This document shows positions 56,116-64,000 of a DNA stretch of 64,000 nucleotides, piece after piece; position 1 is the stretch's first letter, and the number at the start of each line of letters is the position of its first letter. Source of the stretch: FEN-1297 sp963710735 (GTDB lineage Bacteria; Bacteroidota; Ignavibacteria; Ignavibacteriales; Ignavibacteriaceae). The position numbers and the translations under genes are program-made. The notes beneath the pieces are model-generated. The model was not told where the DNA came from. It searched no databases and saw only the letters and a list, made by a program, of their open reading frames with translations. The DNA lies in contig CAVQBN010000018.1 of NCBI GenBank assembly GCA_963710735.1, positions 1 to 64,000 of the forward strand, read 5' to 3'.

Positions 56116-56673
56116 TTATCTTAATACTCTAACGCTGTCAATTCCTTTACAAAAATTAGCATAACTTTGTGAGCCTAGAATAAATATTTCCCTTTTCCCG
56201 TTTTTATCAAAAAGGAACGAAGCCGGGATACCGCCATTCCATTTTGGACTTAGCATTTTCATTATTTGTATTCCACTTTTTTCTTGAACAACATAGACAG
56301 GATGTTCAAACTTCTCCTTTTGTAAAAATGGGATAACTACAGAATCAATCTTAGATGTAAGATCGACACTTAAACTGAGAAAATCAACATCTTTATATCT
56401 ATAATTATTATATAACATGTCAATGTCCGGCAATTCTTTTATACTCGGTTTTGACCAGGCTGCCCAAACATTTATAAAAAGTATTTTCCCGTACCTATTA
56501 TCAATTATATTTTTAAGTTCAGCCGCGGTTATAATATTTACTTGAGGTTTATTATATTGTTTAGATGAGTTTCCATTTTGCAGATTTGATTTATCGGATG
56601 ATTTATTAGAGCACCCCTGGAATAAAATAAAATAAGAAATTAGTGTGAGTAAAATAATCTTAAATGGCCTCAA
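56116..56673 (-). CDS. Thioredoxin-fold lipoprotein with SxxS in place of CxxC
   Basis: 185 aa. Lipobox LFQGC (Cys21), then a TlpA/ResA-like thioredoxin domain: KILFINVWAAWSKPSIKELPDIDMLYNN, DFLSLSVDLTS, and GGIPASFLFDKNGKREIF (the cis-Pro segment GIPASF). The redox pair expected as WCxxC is replaced by Ser74 and Ser77 (WSKPS), so it cannot do disulfide exchange in the usual way. It may bind a partner or a substrate non-covalently. Followed closely by another lipoprotein gene. Confidence 0.82.
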   Translation of the reverse strand: MRPFKIILLTLISYFILFQGCSNKSSDKSNLQNGNSSKQYNKPQVNIITAAELKNIIDNRYGKILFINVWAAWSKPSIKELPDIDMLYNNYRYKDVDFLSLSVDLTSKIDSVVIPFLQKEKFEHPVYVVQEKSGIQIMKMLSPKWNGGIPASFLFDKNGKREIFILGSQSYANFCKGIDSVRVLR

Positions 56674-56834
56674 TCTTTATTCCTTTCCGTAATTAGAAAA
56701 AAATTACTCCAAATTTTCTTCTGAATTAAAGGAAATACAAATAGATTTCAATTTCAAGATATACTAAGAGTTTTATTAAATATAAATGTACTCGTAGAAG
56801 CAAAAATTAAAATTGAAATGTGTGTCAATCAATA

Positions 56835-57140
56835 CTAAATTGTTTCTAGAACTGTTCTTGCAGCAGTAACCTTACCCACAAATTTAGAAGCGTAATCCGC
56901 TTGTAATCTGGGAGCTTCGTGTTCGGCATATGTTAAATAATCATCAATTGAAGAACATTCATATTGAATAACATAGGTTGATTCACCTTCTAAACTGGTA
57001 GGGATTTTTACTTTAAACATTCTATGATTGTTAAAATAACCCGTATGCAAAATATCAGAGATGTGAGTATCCTTCATCCATTTAAACCATTCTGCTTCAA
57101 CTTCTTTTCTGACTATCGTAGTAATACTATAAATTATCAT
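56835..57140 (-). CDS. DUF4286 family protein
   Basis: 101 aa. The whole chain has the DUF4286 pattern: MIIYSITTIVRKEVEAEWFKWMKDTHISDILHTGYF, then YVIQYECSSIDDYLTYAEHEAPRLQADYASKF. The fold is a ferredoxin-like dimer (dabb-like). Function unknown. It stands alone, with a candidate small RNA gene upstream on the opposite strand. Confidence 0.88.
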   Translation of the reverse strand: MIIYSITTIVRKEVEAEWFKWMKDTHISDILHTGYFNNHRMFKVKIPTSLEGESTYVIQYECSSIDDYLTYAEHEAPRLQADYASKFVGKVTAARTVLETI

Positions 57141-57409
57141 TGTACTTTATTTTTTAATTTTATTTTTATTGAAAAATTGTGAGCCATAATGAATATTGCG
57201 TTCTAAAAAGATTTATAATCATTTTATGTTTTTATTTTCTTAATTATCTGTGAAGAAAAAGAAAAGTAAATTTAATTATATATTAAGTATTAAAGAAAAA
57301 TCTAATCGACTATTATTTAAAATTTCAAATGGATATAAAGTAATAGAGTGATTTTCCGCACTTATAATTTAGGTCACTGGCAAAATTAAAATAGGTCTAT
57401 TATATTTCC

Positions 57410-57492
57410 CACGGCTCTTTCAAAAGGTTCTCCCCTGCCTTTTGAAGTTAAGGAGCTAAAGCCCAGTAATCGCCCGGTTACAGGGCTTTTTT
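57410..57492 (+). ncRNA. Candidate small RNA with C-rich loop and intrinsic terminator
   Basis: About 83 nt. The 5' part folds into a stem UUCAAAAGG/CCUUUUGAA (57419-57427 with 57438-57446, a G-U pair extending it) capped by the 10-nt loop UUCUCCCCUG, closed further by GCUC/GAGC (57414-57417 with 57453-57456). The loop CUCC could instead pair with the GGAG at 57452-57455. The 3' part is a terminator hairpin, AAAGCCC..GUAA/UUAC..GGGCUUU, with a U-run. A TATTAT element lies at 57398-57403. A CUCCCC loop is typical of small RNAs that bind Shine-Dalgarno sequences. It lacks the tetraloop and conserved bases of SRP RNA and I know no family that fits. Confidence 0.45.
57458..57492 (+). terminator. 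Intrinsic terminator of the candidate small RNA
   Basis: AAAGCCC(A)GTAA and GTTAC(A)GGGCTTT form an 11-bp stem with one internal mismatch, loop TCGCCCG, then TTTTTT. The T-run overlaps the LOG stop codon (57491-57493) on the other strand, so the two transcripts converge here; the hairpin works on the plus strand. Confidence 0.75.
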
Positions 57493-58351
57493 ATTTCAAA
57501 GCAACCCTAGGTTCCGAAATATTTGATTCTTTTTTAGTCAGGTAATGTTTATCAAAATGTTTTACTATACATTCAAAAGCTTCATCTACCGAATTACAAA
57601 ATGTAAAGTTATTTAGATCAGAACTATTGATAACTCCGTTCTCAATTAAACCATCAAAATTAACTATACTTTTCCAATATTTCTCATCATAAACTACCAA
57701 AAGCAGTTTCTTCTTAATTTTACCCGTTTGCACTAACGTTAATATCTCAAAAAACTCATCCATAGTACCAAATCCGCCCGGAAATACTATTAAGCACTTA
57801 GCCAGATAGGCAAACCAGAATTTCCTCATAAAGAAATAATGGAACTCAAAACTTAATTCAGGCGAAACGTATTTATTTACAAATTGTTCAAATGGTATGC
57901 TGATATTCAATCCTATTGAGTAACCGCCTGCTTTATTTGCGCCTCTATTTGCGGCTTCCATTATACCCGGGCCTCCTCCCGTACAAATAATAAACCTGTT
58001 TGCAAAGGTTTCCAAGCTCATTGACCATTTGGTTAATCTCCTTGAAAGTTCTACAGCATCCTCATAATATTTGGACATGCGAACCATATGCTGGGCTTTA
58101 CGTAAATCTTCAGCCAACTTTGGATTGGATTTGGGATTTATAGTTTTAAATTTGTTAAGTACCGCCATAGCTTCTTTTTTGGATTTCAGCCTTGCCGATC
58201 CGAAAAAAACTATCGTATCTATTATTTTATGCTTTTTAAATTCTTTTTGCGGTTCAAGAAATTCCGAAAGAATTCTTAATATTCTAGCATCAGATGAATT
58301 TAAGAAATCTAAATTCTCGTAAGCTTTTAGGACAGGTCTTTTTTTCGCCAT
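57491..58351 (-). CDS. LOG-family cytokinin riboside 5'-monophosphate phosphoribohydrolase-like protein
   Basis: 286 aa Rossmann-fold protein of the LOG/TIGR00730 group. It has VFFGSARLKSK, GGGPGIMEAANRGANKAGGYSIGL and the catalytic-type PGGFGTMDEFFEILT (about 190). Members release adenine from AMP-like nucleotides or hydrolyse nucleoside monophosphates. The N-terminal 40 residues are an extra extension. Function in the organism is likely nucleotide housekeeping. Confidence 0.92.
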   Translation of the reverse strand: MAKKRPVLKAYENLDFLNSSDARILRILSEFLEPQKEFKKHKIIDTIVFFGSARLKSKKEAMAVLNKFKTINPKSNPKLAEDLRKAQHMVRMSKYYEDAVELSRRLTKWSMSLETFANRFIICTGGGPGIMEAANRGANKAGGYSIGLNISIPFEQFVNKYVSPELSFEFHYFFMRKFWFAYLAKCLIVFPGGFGTMDEFFEILTLVQTGKIKKKLLLVVYDEKYWKSIVNFDGLIENGVINSSDLNNFTFCNSVDEAFECIVKHFDKHYLTKKESNISEPRVALK

Positions 58352-58585
58352 TTGAATTCCGAATAATAATTATATTAATTGTTTATGAATATCTATATGA
58401 TGGAATATAGAAAGCCTTTTATTTCTAAATGAAAACTTTATATTTGAACCTTATTCTTTTTATTTTTTTATAAGTAAAAAGTGGAATTTTAAAAACCGCT
58501 TTTCAATCATTTTAAAAATAAACAACTTAAAATTGATTACAAATTATTATCTCCGTGAATAATATAAGGCATTTACTTTCTACAT

Positions 58586-59854
58586 ATGATTAAGAAGATA
58601 TTATTGATATTTATTGTTTTAGTTTCTCAAATCTTTGCTTCTAATAAAGATATTATTAAGAAAAGGATCACAGAAGTACTAAAAAAGCTGCCTTCTAATA
58701 CGACCGCTGCAATTTTAATTTATGATCCTTTAACTCAGGATACAATTTTTCACAAGAATCATACTCTCTCCGTAGTTCCGGCATCCAACACAAAACTTTT
58801 TACTACTGCAACTGCTCTTTCAATTATGGGAGGAAATTATCCATTAACAACAAAAATATTGAGTGATGACAAGGATATAAAAGATGGAGTTATTAATGGT
58901 AATTTATATATAAAAGGATATGGGAATTCGGTTTTTACTATGGAAGATCTTATGGAAATGGTAAGAACTTTAAAAAAAATGGGGATAAAAAAAATTACAG
59001 GAAATATAATTGGAGACGACTCTTATTTTGACGAATTATATACCCGCGCTGATTGGATAAATGATGAGGCACCCAATATTAAACTGCCTGCGATTTCTGC
59101 TTTAGTGATTGATAGGAATAGAACTATTGAACGCAAAACAATTAAGGTTCGAAGAAGAGGGCGTATAAGAAAAAGAGAAATTATTTATCATAATTATATA
59201 AGTAATCCGCCTTTATACATTGCACGGCTATTAAGAGAAAAATTGATAAAGGAAGGAATTAAAGTTCAGAAAAGTGCAATGAAAGGAATCACTCCTCCCA
59301 ATTCTCTGGTTCTAACAGAATCAAAAATTTTATTAAAAGATTTGGTACAAAGAATTAATAAACACAGCGATAATTTCCTGGCAGAATGTTTATTTAAAAC
59401 CATCGGGGCAGTTGCAACAGGAAAACAAGGAAACTCTTTTTATTCCACTCAAACAGTCTTAAAATTTCTAAAAGACAATGGAATTTATTCAAACGGAACT
59501 GCTGTTGTTGACGGATCTGGTATTTCAAGGTATGATTTAGTAACTGTTGGAGCTATTGTTGGTTTGCTTCAAAAAATGTATTTCGATACTAAAAATTTTG
59601 AAGACTTTTATAACTCACTTAGCATAGCCGGAGTTGATGGGACACTAAGAGATAGAATGATAGGCAGTTCAGCCGAAAATGATTTTCACGGCAAAACCGG
59701 TACCTTAAACGGGGTTTCTTCGTTGTCAGGTTATTTAAAAACTGCTAAGGGAGAAGATTTGATTGTGAGTATAATATTTGATTTTAAAAGAGGAGGAACC
59801 AACCTGTATCGAGAAACTGAAAACAAGATTGTAGAAATACTAACAAACTGGTAA
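58586..59854 (+). CDS. dacB: D-alanyl-D-alanine carboxypeptidase DacB/PBP4
   Basis: 422 aa, slightly shorter than PBP4 of E. coli. A signal peptide (1-19) is followed by the low-molecular-weight class C catalytic domain: SxxK in PASNTKLFTTA (Ser67, Lys70), SDN in NKHSDNFLAECLF (about 260) and KTG in HGKTGTLNGVSSLSG (about 369). It trims or hydrolyses peptidoglycan stem peptides in the periplasm. Separate from the dcw operon. Convergent with secG across a strong terminator. Confidence 0.94.
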   Translation: MIKKILLIFIVLVSQIFASNKDIIKKRITEVLKKLPSNTTAAILIYDPLTQDTIFHKNHTLSVVPASNTKLFTTATALSIMGGNYPLTTKILSDDKDIKDGVINGNLYIKGYGNSVFTMEDLMEMVRTLKKMGIKKITGNIIGDDSYFDELYTRADWINDEAPNIKLPAISALVIDRNRTIERKTIKVRRRGRIRKREIIYHNYISNPPLYIARLLREKLIKEGIKVQKSAMKGITPPNSLVLTESKILLKDLVQRINKHSDNFLAECLFKTIGAVATGKQGNSFYSTQTVLKFLKDNGIYSNGTAVVDGSGISRYDLVTVGAIVGLLQKMYFDTKNFEDFYNSLSIAGVDGTLRDRMIGSSAENDFHGKTGTLNGVSSLSGYLKTAKGEDLIVSIIFDFKRGGTNLYRETENKIVEILTNW

Positions 59855-59859
59855 TTAAA

Positions 59860-59888
59860 AACCTCGAATTGCTATACAATTCGAGGTT
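59860..59888. terminator. Bidirectional terminator between dacB and secG
   Basis: AACCTCGAATTG-CTATA-CAATTCGAGGTT, a perfect 12-bp stem with a 5-nt loop, starting 6 bp after the dacB stop. It is flanked by A-rich and T-rich stretches on both sides, so it can serve both converging genes. Confidence 0.85.
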
Positions 59889-59909
59889 CTTAAAATCAAA
59901 TCTAAAATT

Positions 59910-60293
59910 CTATTTAGTTTTTTGCTGGGTACTGGGTTGACCTTGAGTTTGAGTATTTGTTTTTACAGGATTCTGCTGGGGTAATGTTGGTGTTTGCGGA
60001 ATCTGCTGTCTGGAAGATTGCTGGATAATACTTTCTCTTTGATTGGCAGTAGATTTCCCAGGTAAAAAGAATAGATTAATTACAATAGCTAAAACAGCAA
60101 GACTTCCGCCTAACCACCACGTAGCCTTGCTTAAAAAGTCGGCTGTTCGTCTAGTTCCAAACATAGAACTCATACCGCCTCCGCCTCCGCCAAATGTTCC
60201 GGACAAACCTTCACCTTTACTAGCCTGCATTAACACGATAACCATCAATATAACTGCTATTATTGACGAAAGAATAACTAAAAATGTATACAT
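59910..60293 (-). CDS. secG: Protein translocase subunit SecG
   Basis: 127 aa from the ATG at 60293. Two transmembrane helices lie at about 2-24 and 50-70, separated by the family stretch VLMQASKGEGLSGTFGGGGGGMSSMFGTRRTADFLSKATWW. The C-terminus is Gln/Pro/Thr-rich and disordered. A longer frame would begin at 60341 inside tRNA-Met; the AAGGAG at 60300-60305 and the conserved MYTFLVILSS start favour the shorter form. Confidence 0.93.
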   Translation of the reverse strand: MYTFLVILSSIIAVILMVIVLMQASKGEGLSGTFGGGGGGMSSMFGTRRTADFLSKATWWLGGSLAVLAIVINLFFLPGKSTANQRESIIQQSSRQQIPQTPTLPQQNPVKTNTQTQGQPSTQQKTK

Positions 60294-60308
60294 ATCATTC
60301 TCCTTAAA

Positions 60309-60385
60309 TGGTAGCGGGGGAGGGATTCGAACCCCCGACACGTGGATTATGATTCCACTGCTCTAACCAACTGAGCTACCCCGCC
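60309..60385 (-). tRNA. tRNA-Met (anticodon CAT), elongator type
   Basis: Minus strand: acceptor GGCGGGG pairs with CCCCGCU, D-arm AGCTCAGTTGGTTAGAGC, anticodon arm GTGGAATCATAATCCAC, T-arm GGGGGTTCGAATCCC and encoded CCA. It lacks the three-GC-pair anticodon stem and C1-A72 mismatch of initiator tRNA. A lysidine-modified tRNA-Ile2 is possible in principle, but the body matches elongator Met. It lies 15 bp upstream of secG. Confidence 0.93.
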
Positions 60386-60546
60386 TTATTTTAATTTTAG
60401 CCTGTAAATATAGAAACATTTGATTTTAATTTCAAAAGTCTTTGAAAATTTATAAAGAAAACCTTCTTAAATCATTCAACTTTGAGAATTTTTTATAATC
60501 CTTGTAATTCAGTTAACAACATTTATGTAATATTTATATTCCATAA

Positions 60547-61545
60547 TTATACATTTTTATTTTTCTCCAAAACAAGCCAAAGATTATTTAATAATTCTGT
60601 GATACCTTTCATTGTGGCCGAAGAGAATGGAAGTAACGGATGGTCAACTTTCTTTATTTTTTTTCTGATTATTTTTTTTAATTCATTTTCATCAACAAGA
60701 TCAGTTTTTGAAATACCGACAATTTTTGTTTTCTTAGCAAGTTCAGGGCTAAAACTTTCCAATTCATTTAATAAAGTATCATAATCTTTTGAGATATTTT
60801 TTGAAGTTGCCTCAATTAAAAATAAAATTATCTTTGTTCGTTCGATGTGACGCAAAAATTTGATTCCAAGTCCTTTTCCTTCATGCGCCCCTTCAATTAT
60901 CCCTGGAATATCTGCAACGGTAAAACTTTTATATTCTTTATATTGAACAATTCCTAGATTTGGTTCTAAAGTTGTGAATGGATAATCTGCAATTTTCGGC
61001 TTAGCTGCAGAAATTTTAGAAATAAGTGTAGATTTGCCGGCGTTTGGAAAACCAACCAAACCAACATCTGCAATGAGTTTTAGCTCTAATATTATTTTTT
61101 TTTCTTCTCCAGCTTTGCCTGGTTCGGCATACCTTGGCGCTTGATTTGTCGGCGTAGCGAAATTACTATTTCCTTTACCGCCTTTACCGCCTTTAGCAAT
61201 AATTATACTTTTACAATCAGTATCCAAATCATATAAAATTTTTGATGTTTGCTGGCTTTTTATAATCGTTCCGACAGGTACGTTAATAATTACATCCTCA
61301 CCGTTTTTACCGTCCTTTAATGAACTGCCTCCGGGCTTACCACTTTGCGCCTGATAATGTTTTTTATATCTAAAATCCAAAAGTGTTGATAAATTATGAT
61401 GAGCTTCAATTATTACGCTTCCGCCGTCTCCACCGTTACCACCGGACGGCCCGCCTTTTGGGACGTACTTTTCTCTTCTGAAAGTTACAGCACCATTTCC
61501 TCCGCTTCCGGCTTTTACTTCAATTTCTGCAAAATCTATAAACAT
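60547..61545 (-). CDS. obgE: GTPase Obg/CgtA
   Basis: 332 aa. The Obg fold comes first (residues 1-157, glycine-rich: VKAGSGGNGAVTFRREKYVPKGGPSGGNGGDGGS), then the G domain: GFPNAGKST (G1), the TTL switch in DYPFTTLEPNLG, DIPGIIEGAHEGKGLG (G3), and SKTD (G4). It lacks the extra C-terminal OCT domain. Obg aids 50S assembly and stress control. Stop to start of the acidic 574-aa gene upstream is a single base. Confidence 0.96.
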   Translation of the reverse strand: MFIDFAEIEVKAGSGGNGAVTFRREKYVPKGGPSGGNGGDGGSVIIEAHHNLSTLLDFRYKKHYQAQSGKPGGSSLKDGKNGEDVIINVPVGTIIKSQQTSKILYDLDTDCKSIIIAKGGKGGKGNSNFATPTNQAPRYAEPGKAGEEKKIILELKLIADVGLVGFPNAGKSTLISKISAAKPKIADYPFTTLEPNLGIVQYKEYKSFTVADIPGIIEGAHEGKGLGIKFLRHIERTKIILFLIEATSKNISKDYDTLLNELESFSPELAKKTKIVGISKTDLVDENELKKIIRKKIKKVDHPLLPFSSATMKGITELLNNLWLVLEKNKNV

Positions 61546-61546
61546 T

Positions 61547-63271
61547 CTAATCCTGACTAAAGTAATTTGAAACGGAGTTAGTAAGTATAATAGCGTCTCT
61601 GGAATATGGATTTACCCGATAGGTTAAAAAGACACTCTTCAGTATTTCGGTCGCTTCTTCATAGTTGTTACATTCAGTTAATCTTTCCATAGTATTAGCA
61701 AAATCTTCTCTATCGTCATTAAATACAGAGCCGACAACTTTTTCAATTTCTCTATCACTTATGAATTCAAAAAAATCTCTTTCCTTTTTTTTGATAGACC
61801 TTGGTGAACTCGGCTGCAAATTGTCACCCTCGGCTAATTTATCTATATCTAATTTTAATTCATCTTTATCAGGAATTTGAGATTCTTCATTTAAAATTTC
61901 GTCAAAACTTTTGTCATTTAATATTTCATCATTTAAGTCTGCATCTGAAGAATGCGATTTTTCAACAACCTCATCTTCCGGTTTCTCCTCAGTAATATTA
62001 ACCTCATCAATTGAATCAGTAAAATCTTTTAAAATGTCCTTAGTTTCCTCTTCAAAATCATACAAACTTTCTAAATCTTCATTTTTTGAGGTATCCAAAT
62101 CAGTTTGTCCTTTATTTTCCGAAAGTTCCTCTTCGGAATTTTCTGTATTTGACTCCAGCTCTTTTTCATACATATCCAAAAGCTCTTCATCAATTTCAAA
62201 TTTTACTTCATCTTTTTCATCCGTCTCTTCTATTTCCGTATCAGTGTTTAAATTTACAATGTCTTCAATTTCTTCAGATGATAATTCTTCATCATGAGAT
62301 TCTTCCAAATTTATTTCATCATTTTCTTTGTCTGGTTCTTTTTCAACTTTCTGTTCTGTTTCCGGCTGGATTTCCAACTGAATTTCTTCCTGGGAAATTT
62401 CTTCAAGATCTGTTTCCTCTAGTAAAGATGTTTCTTCAACTTCTGTTTCCTCTAATACAGGTGTTTCTTCAAGTTCAATTGTATCCTCTTCGAATAAAGT
62501 CGCTTGTCTCTCATCGAACGCAGAAGAAAATAAAACTTTACTTATGTCGGAGATATCAATCCTTTGTTTTGCATCTATCGGAAAATTTCTTCTCAATCTA
62601 AATAGATAATCAATTTGATTTTTTTCTTTAAGATAATTTTCAAGAGCATTAGGTGAAATTTTGGTTTTATGCCCGGAGCCAAGGTTAGAAAATTCAGCAA
62701 TCGAAATTAATGCATTCTCAATAAGTTTTTGCGGCTGTGATTCAAAAAGCTCCTTATCTATTTTATTTAGGATTAGTTCAAACTCGTTAAGATTCAGGAC
62801 AATTAATTTTCGTTTTAACAGATATGAATTAAAAATATTTTTTATATAATCGTAATAATAAACGTAATTAAATATTAAGTTGATTTCTTCAGCTGATTTA
62901 CTGCCTGCTTCATTGAAAATAATTTTTGTTAGCGACCAATTTGGTCTTATTAGATAGTTAATATTAAACGAGACTGCCTGGATAACCAGTTTTTTAATGT
63001 CTTCATAAGAAATTTTTTTTGTTTTTTTAACTTCCTGTGCAATCAAATTAAAATATTTAGCAACTTCCGGACCTGAATAATCGAAGACCGATTGCTGCAA
63101 TAATTTTTTTCTGTCTTCATTTATTAAAAAATCCAATTCTGCGGAAATATATTGTATAATTGCAGGATGAACTCCGCTATTCAATATTTTGTCAAATGTT
63201 ATAAACGAGCCCAAGCTTTTAATCTTGTTGAGATTAAAGTCAGCAATAAATGTTATTTCTTTTTCAAACAT
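61547..63271 (-). CDS. Hypothetical protein with acidic low-complexity centre, coupled to obg
   Basis: 574 aa. Residues 1-250 are predominantly helical with aromatic patches (NYLIRPNWSLTKIIFNEAG, YVYYYDYIKNIFNSYLLKRKL). From about 270 to 490 it is dominated by Glu, Asp and Ser with repeated ETEVEETS and EEI/EEL units. The last 85 residues (KKKERDFFEFISDREIEKVVGSVFNDDREDFANTMERLTECNNYEEATEILKSVFLTYRV) are again folded and helical. It is placed one base before the obgE start. I know no family; the arrangement suggests an ordered two-domain protein with a long charged linker. Confidence 0.75.
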   Translation of the reverse strand: MFEKEITFIADFNLNKIKSLGSFITFDKILNSGVHPAIIQYISAELDFLINEDRKKLLQQSVFDYSGPEVAKYFNLIAQEVKKTKKISYEDIKKLVIQAVSFNINYLIRPNWSLTKIIFNEAGSKSAEEINLIFNYVYYYDYIKNIFNSYLLKRKLIVLNLNEFELILNKIDKELFESQPQKLIENALISIAEFSNLGSGHKTKISPNALENYLKEKNQIDYLFRLRRNFPIDAKQRIDISDISKVLFSSAFDERQATLFEEDTIELEETPVLEETEVEETSLLEETDLEEISQEEIQLEIQPETEQKVEKEPDKENDEINLEESHDEELSSEEIEDIVNLNTDTEIEETDEKDEVKFEIDEELLDMYEKELESNTENSEEELSENKGQTDLDTSKNEDLESLYDFEEETKDILKDFTDSIDEVNITEEKPEDEVVEKSHSSDADLNDEILNDKSFDEILNEESQIPDKDELKLDIDKLAEGDNLQPSSPRSIKKKERDFFEFISDREIEKVVGSVFNDDREDFANTMERLTECNNYEEATEILKSVFLTYRVNPYSRDAIILTNSVSNYFSQD

Positions 63272-63452
63272 AAATTATTTCACTCCAAATTTAATAAATT
63301 AATTTGCCTCGCCACTTTCGCTTTCCTGCAAGTCAGATCATACCCTTGGCAAATCATCTTAATTATTACACCCGCTCATAAATTCATCTATATGCAAAGT
63401 AATTCAATCCGAATAATTAAATTTTGAGGTTTTTCAATTGAAAAGATAAAAA

Positions 63453-63478
63453 AATCCCGATTAAAATAAACCGGGATT
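63453..63478 (-). terminator. Terminator downstream of the sdhB-like gene
   Basis: AATCCCG-N12-CGGGATT stem. On the minus strand it is followed by a run of seven T, 31 bp after the stop at 63509, and is the likely end of the succinate dehydrogenase/fumarate reductase transcript. Confidence 0.8.
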
Positions 63479-63508
63479 ATTTTAGTAATTAAATATTTTA
63501 GAATAAAG

Positions 63509-64000
63509 TCAATCTACTTCAACATTTGAAGACGTCAACTTTGCGGAGAAATATTCACGGTTCATTCTTGCAATATTTGTTACCGAAATACCTTTTGGAC
63601 ATTCTGCTTCACATGCATAAGTATTTGAACAACTCCCAAATCCTAATTCATCCATTTTAGCAACCATGGCTTCAACACGTTCTTGCCTTTCAGGCTGACC
63701 TTGTGGTAGAACTGCAAAATGAGATACTTTTGCAGAAACAAACAGCATTGCCGAAGCATTTTTACAAGCAGCTACACAAGCACCGCATCCAATGCATGCT
63801 GCTGAATCGAAAGCTTCCGAAGCAACTTCTTTTGTAATTGGGATAGCATTGGCATCAGGAACTCCGCCGGTATTAACCGAAATAAATCCGCCAGCTTGAA
63901 TAATTTTATCAAATGCTGAACGATCTACAGCCAGATCTTTTATAATAGGAAAAGATTTTGCACGGAAAGGTTCAACGTAAATTGTTTGTCCATCTTTAAA
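63509..64000 (-). CDS. sdhB: Succinate dehydrogenase/fumarate reductase iron-sulfur subunit, 5' end outside the window
   Basis: Partial, 163 residues in the open frame to the window end. A [4Fe-4S]/[3Fe-4S] ferredoxin-like C-terminal part is visible: CIGCGACVAACKNASAMLF and CSNTYACEAECPKGISVTNIARMNREY, with EPFRAKSFPIIKDLAVDRSAFDKI before it, the family region that follows the N-terminal [2Fe-2S] domain. The missing part holds the first cluster. It passes electrons between the flavoprotein and the membrane anchor. Its neighbours (sdhA and sdhC/D) presumably lie beyond the edge. Confidence 0.93.
   Translation of the reverse strand, partial: FKDGQTIYVEPFRAKSFPIIKDLAVDRSAFDKIIQAGGFISVNTGGVPDANAIPITKEVASEAFDSAACIGCGACVAACKNASAMLFVSAKVSHFAVLPQGQPERQERVEAMVAKMDELGFGSCSNTYACEAECPKGISVTNIARMNREYFSAKLTSSNVEVD

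Noticed and set aside
57410..57492. SRP RNA (4.5S), 6S RNA or a preQ1/SAM riboswitch as an explanation of the hairpin RNA
   Set aside because: GGUUCUCCC recalls 4.5S RNA, but the GGAA tetraloop and the asymmetric loop sequence are missing; it is too short for 6S; and no gene follows on the same strand, so a riboswitch makes no sense.
60294..60341. Longer SecG start at 60341
   Set aside because: The extra 16 codons run through the CCA end of tRNA-Met and would begin inside a tRNA gene; a Shine-Dalgarno is found before the internal ATG.
61665..62601. Several plus-strand open frames rich in Ser, Phe and Leu
   Set aside because: They are reverse-strand shadows of the Glu/Asp-rich linker of the 574-aa gene; the composition is fully explained by the complement of GAA/GAT/TCA-type codons, and they have no start signals or motifs.

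Overview
The window is AT-rich chromosomal DNA that most resembles the Ignavibacteria/Melioribacter side of the Bacteroidota-Chlorobiota group. The evidence is a surface M1 aminopeptidase with an NPFNPTT-type C-terminal sorting domain (type IX secretion cargo), many lipoproteins and outer-membrane barrels, a tmRNA whose tag reads GESNYALAA (Bacteroides-like), a 31-residue COX24-type basic protein, and a meso-DAP-type MurE. This assignment is inferred from gene content and style; no database search was possible.

Layout. 1-3.1 kb: tmRNA (3' end cut by the window edge), a cobalamin adenosyltransferase overlapping a YgfZ-like folate protein, and a lipoprotein. 3.3-7.6 kb: a frameshifted M20 peptidase and the LptF/LptG permease pair (LptG frameshifted). 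7.6-12.8 kb: envelope proteins, namely a barrel plus partner and the sorted M1 aminopeptidase. 12.9-17.3 kb: an AddB-like nuclease, a CYTH protein and a TPMT-like methyltransferase. 17.4-21.8 kb, plus strand: a barrel, DUF2461, an M14 carboxypeptidase, a universal stress protein, a zinc-ribbon protein and ribosomal protein S21 with a clear terminator. 21.8-27.3 kb: GNAT, an LA_2272-like repeat protein, a WxW-rich DUF6600-like lipoprotein, a DipZ-like thioredoxin and DUF6483. 27.35-29.7 kb is the one accessory patch: a decayed IS200/IS605 element next to an orphan C-terminal half of a DnaE-type polymerase with a LexA-like dyad at its start.

30.2-46.6 kb is a complete, tightly overlapping division and cell-wall (dcw) operon on the minus strand: mraZ-rsmH-ftsL-ftsI-murE-murF-mraY-murD-ftsW-murG-(unknown membrane protein)-murC-ftsQ-ftsA-ftsZ. 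It is preceded by a sigma70-like promoter whose -10 runs into three 10-bp-spaced G-rich hexamers, a convincing MraZ box. 47-64 kb is housekeeping: tRNA-Thr(CGT), the 31-aa protein, a zinc-ribbon/TPR protein and HU in one run; S9 and oligoendopeptidase F peptidases; an IMPDH/GMPR-family enzyme; a thioredoxin-fold lipoprotein whose CxxC has become SxxS; LOG; DacB; SecG; tRNA-Met; Obg with an acidic partner; and the start-less end of an SdhB/FrdB iron-sulfur subunit cut by the window end.

The least-explained observations are the orphan DnaE fragment under an SOS-like operator, a compact terminator-ended small RNA with a C-rich loop at 57.41-57.49 kb, the unknown membrane protein inside the dcw operon, and three housekeeping genes (M20 peptidase, lptG, murD) each broken by exactly one base at a short homopolymer. 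The last could be sequence errors or recoding. No CRISPR array, prophage or complete defence system was seen.
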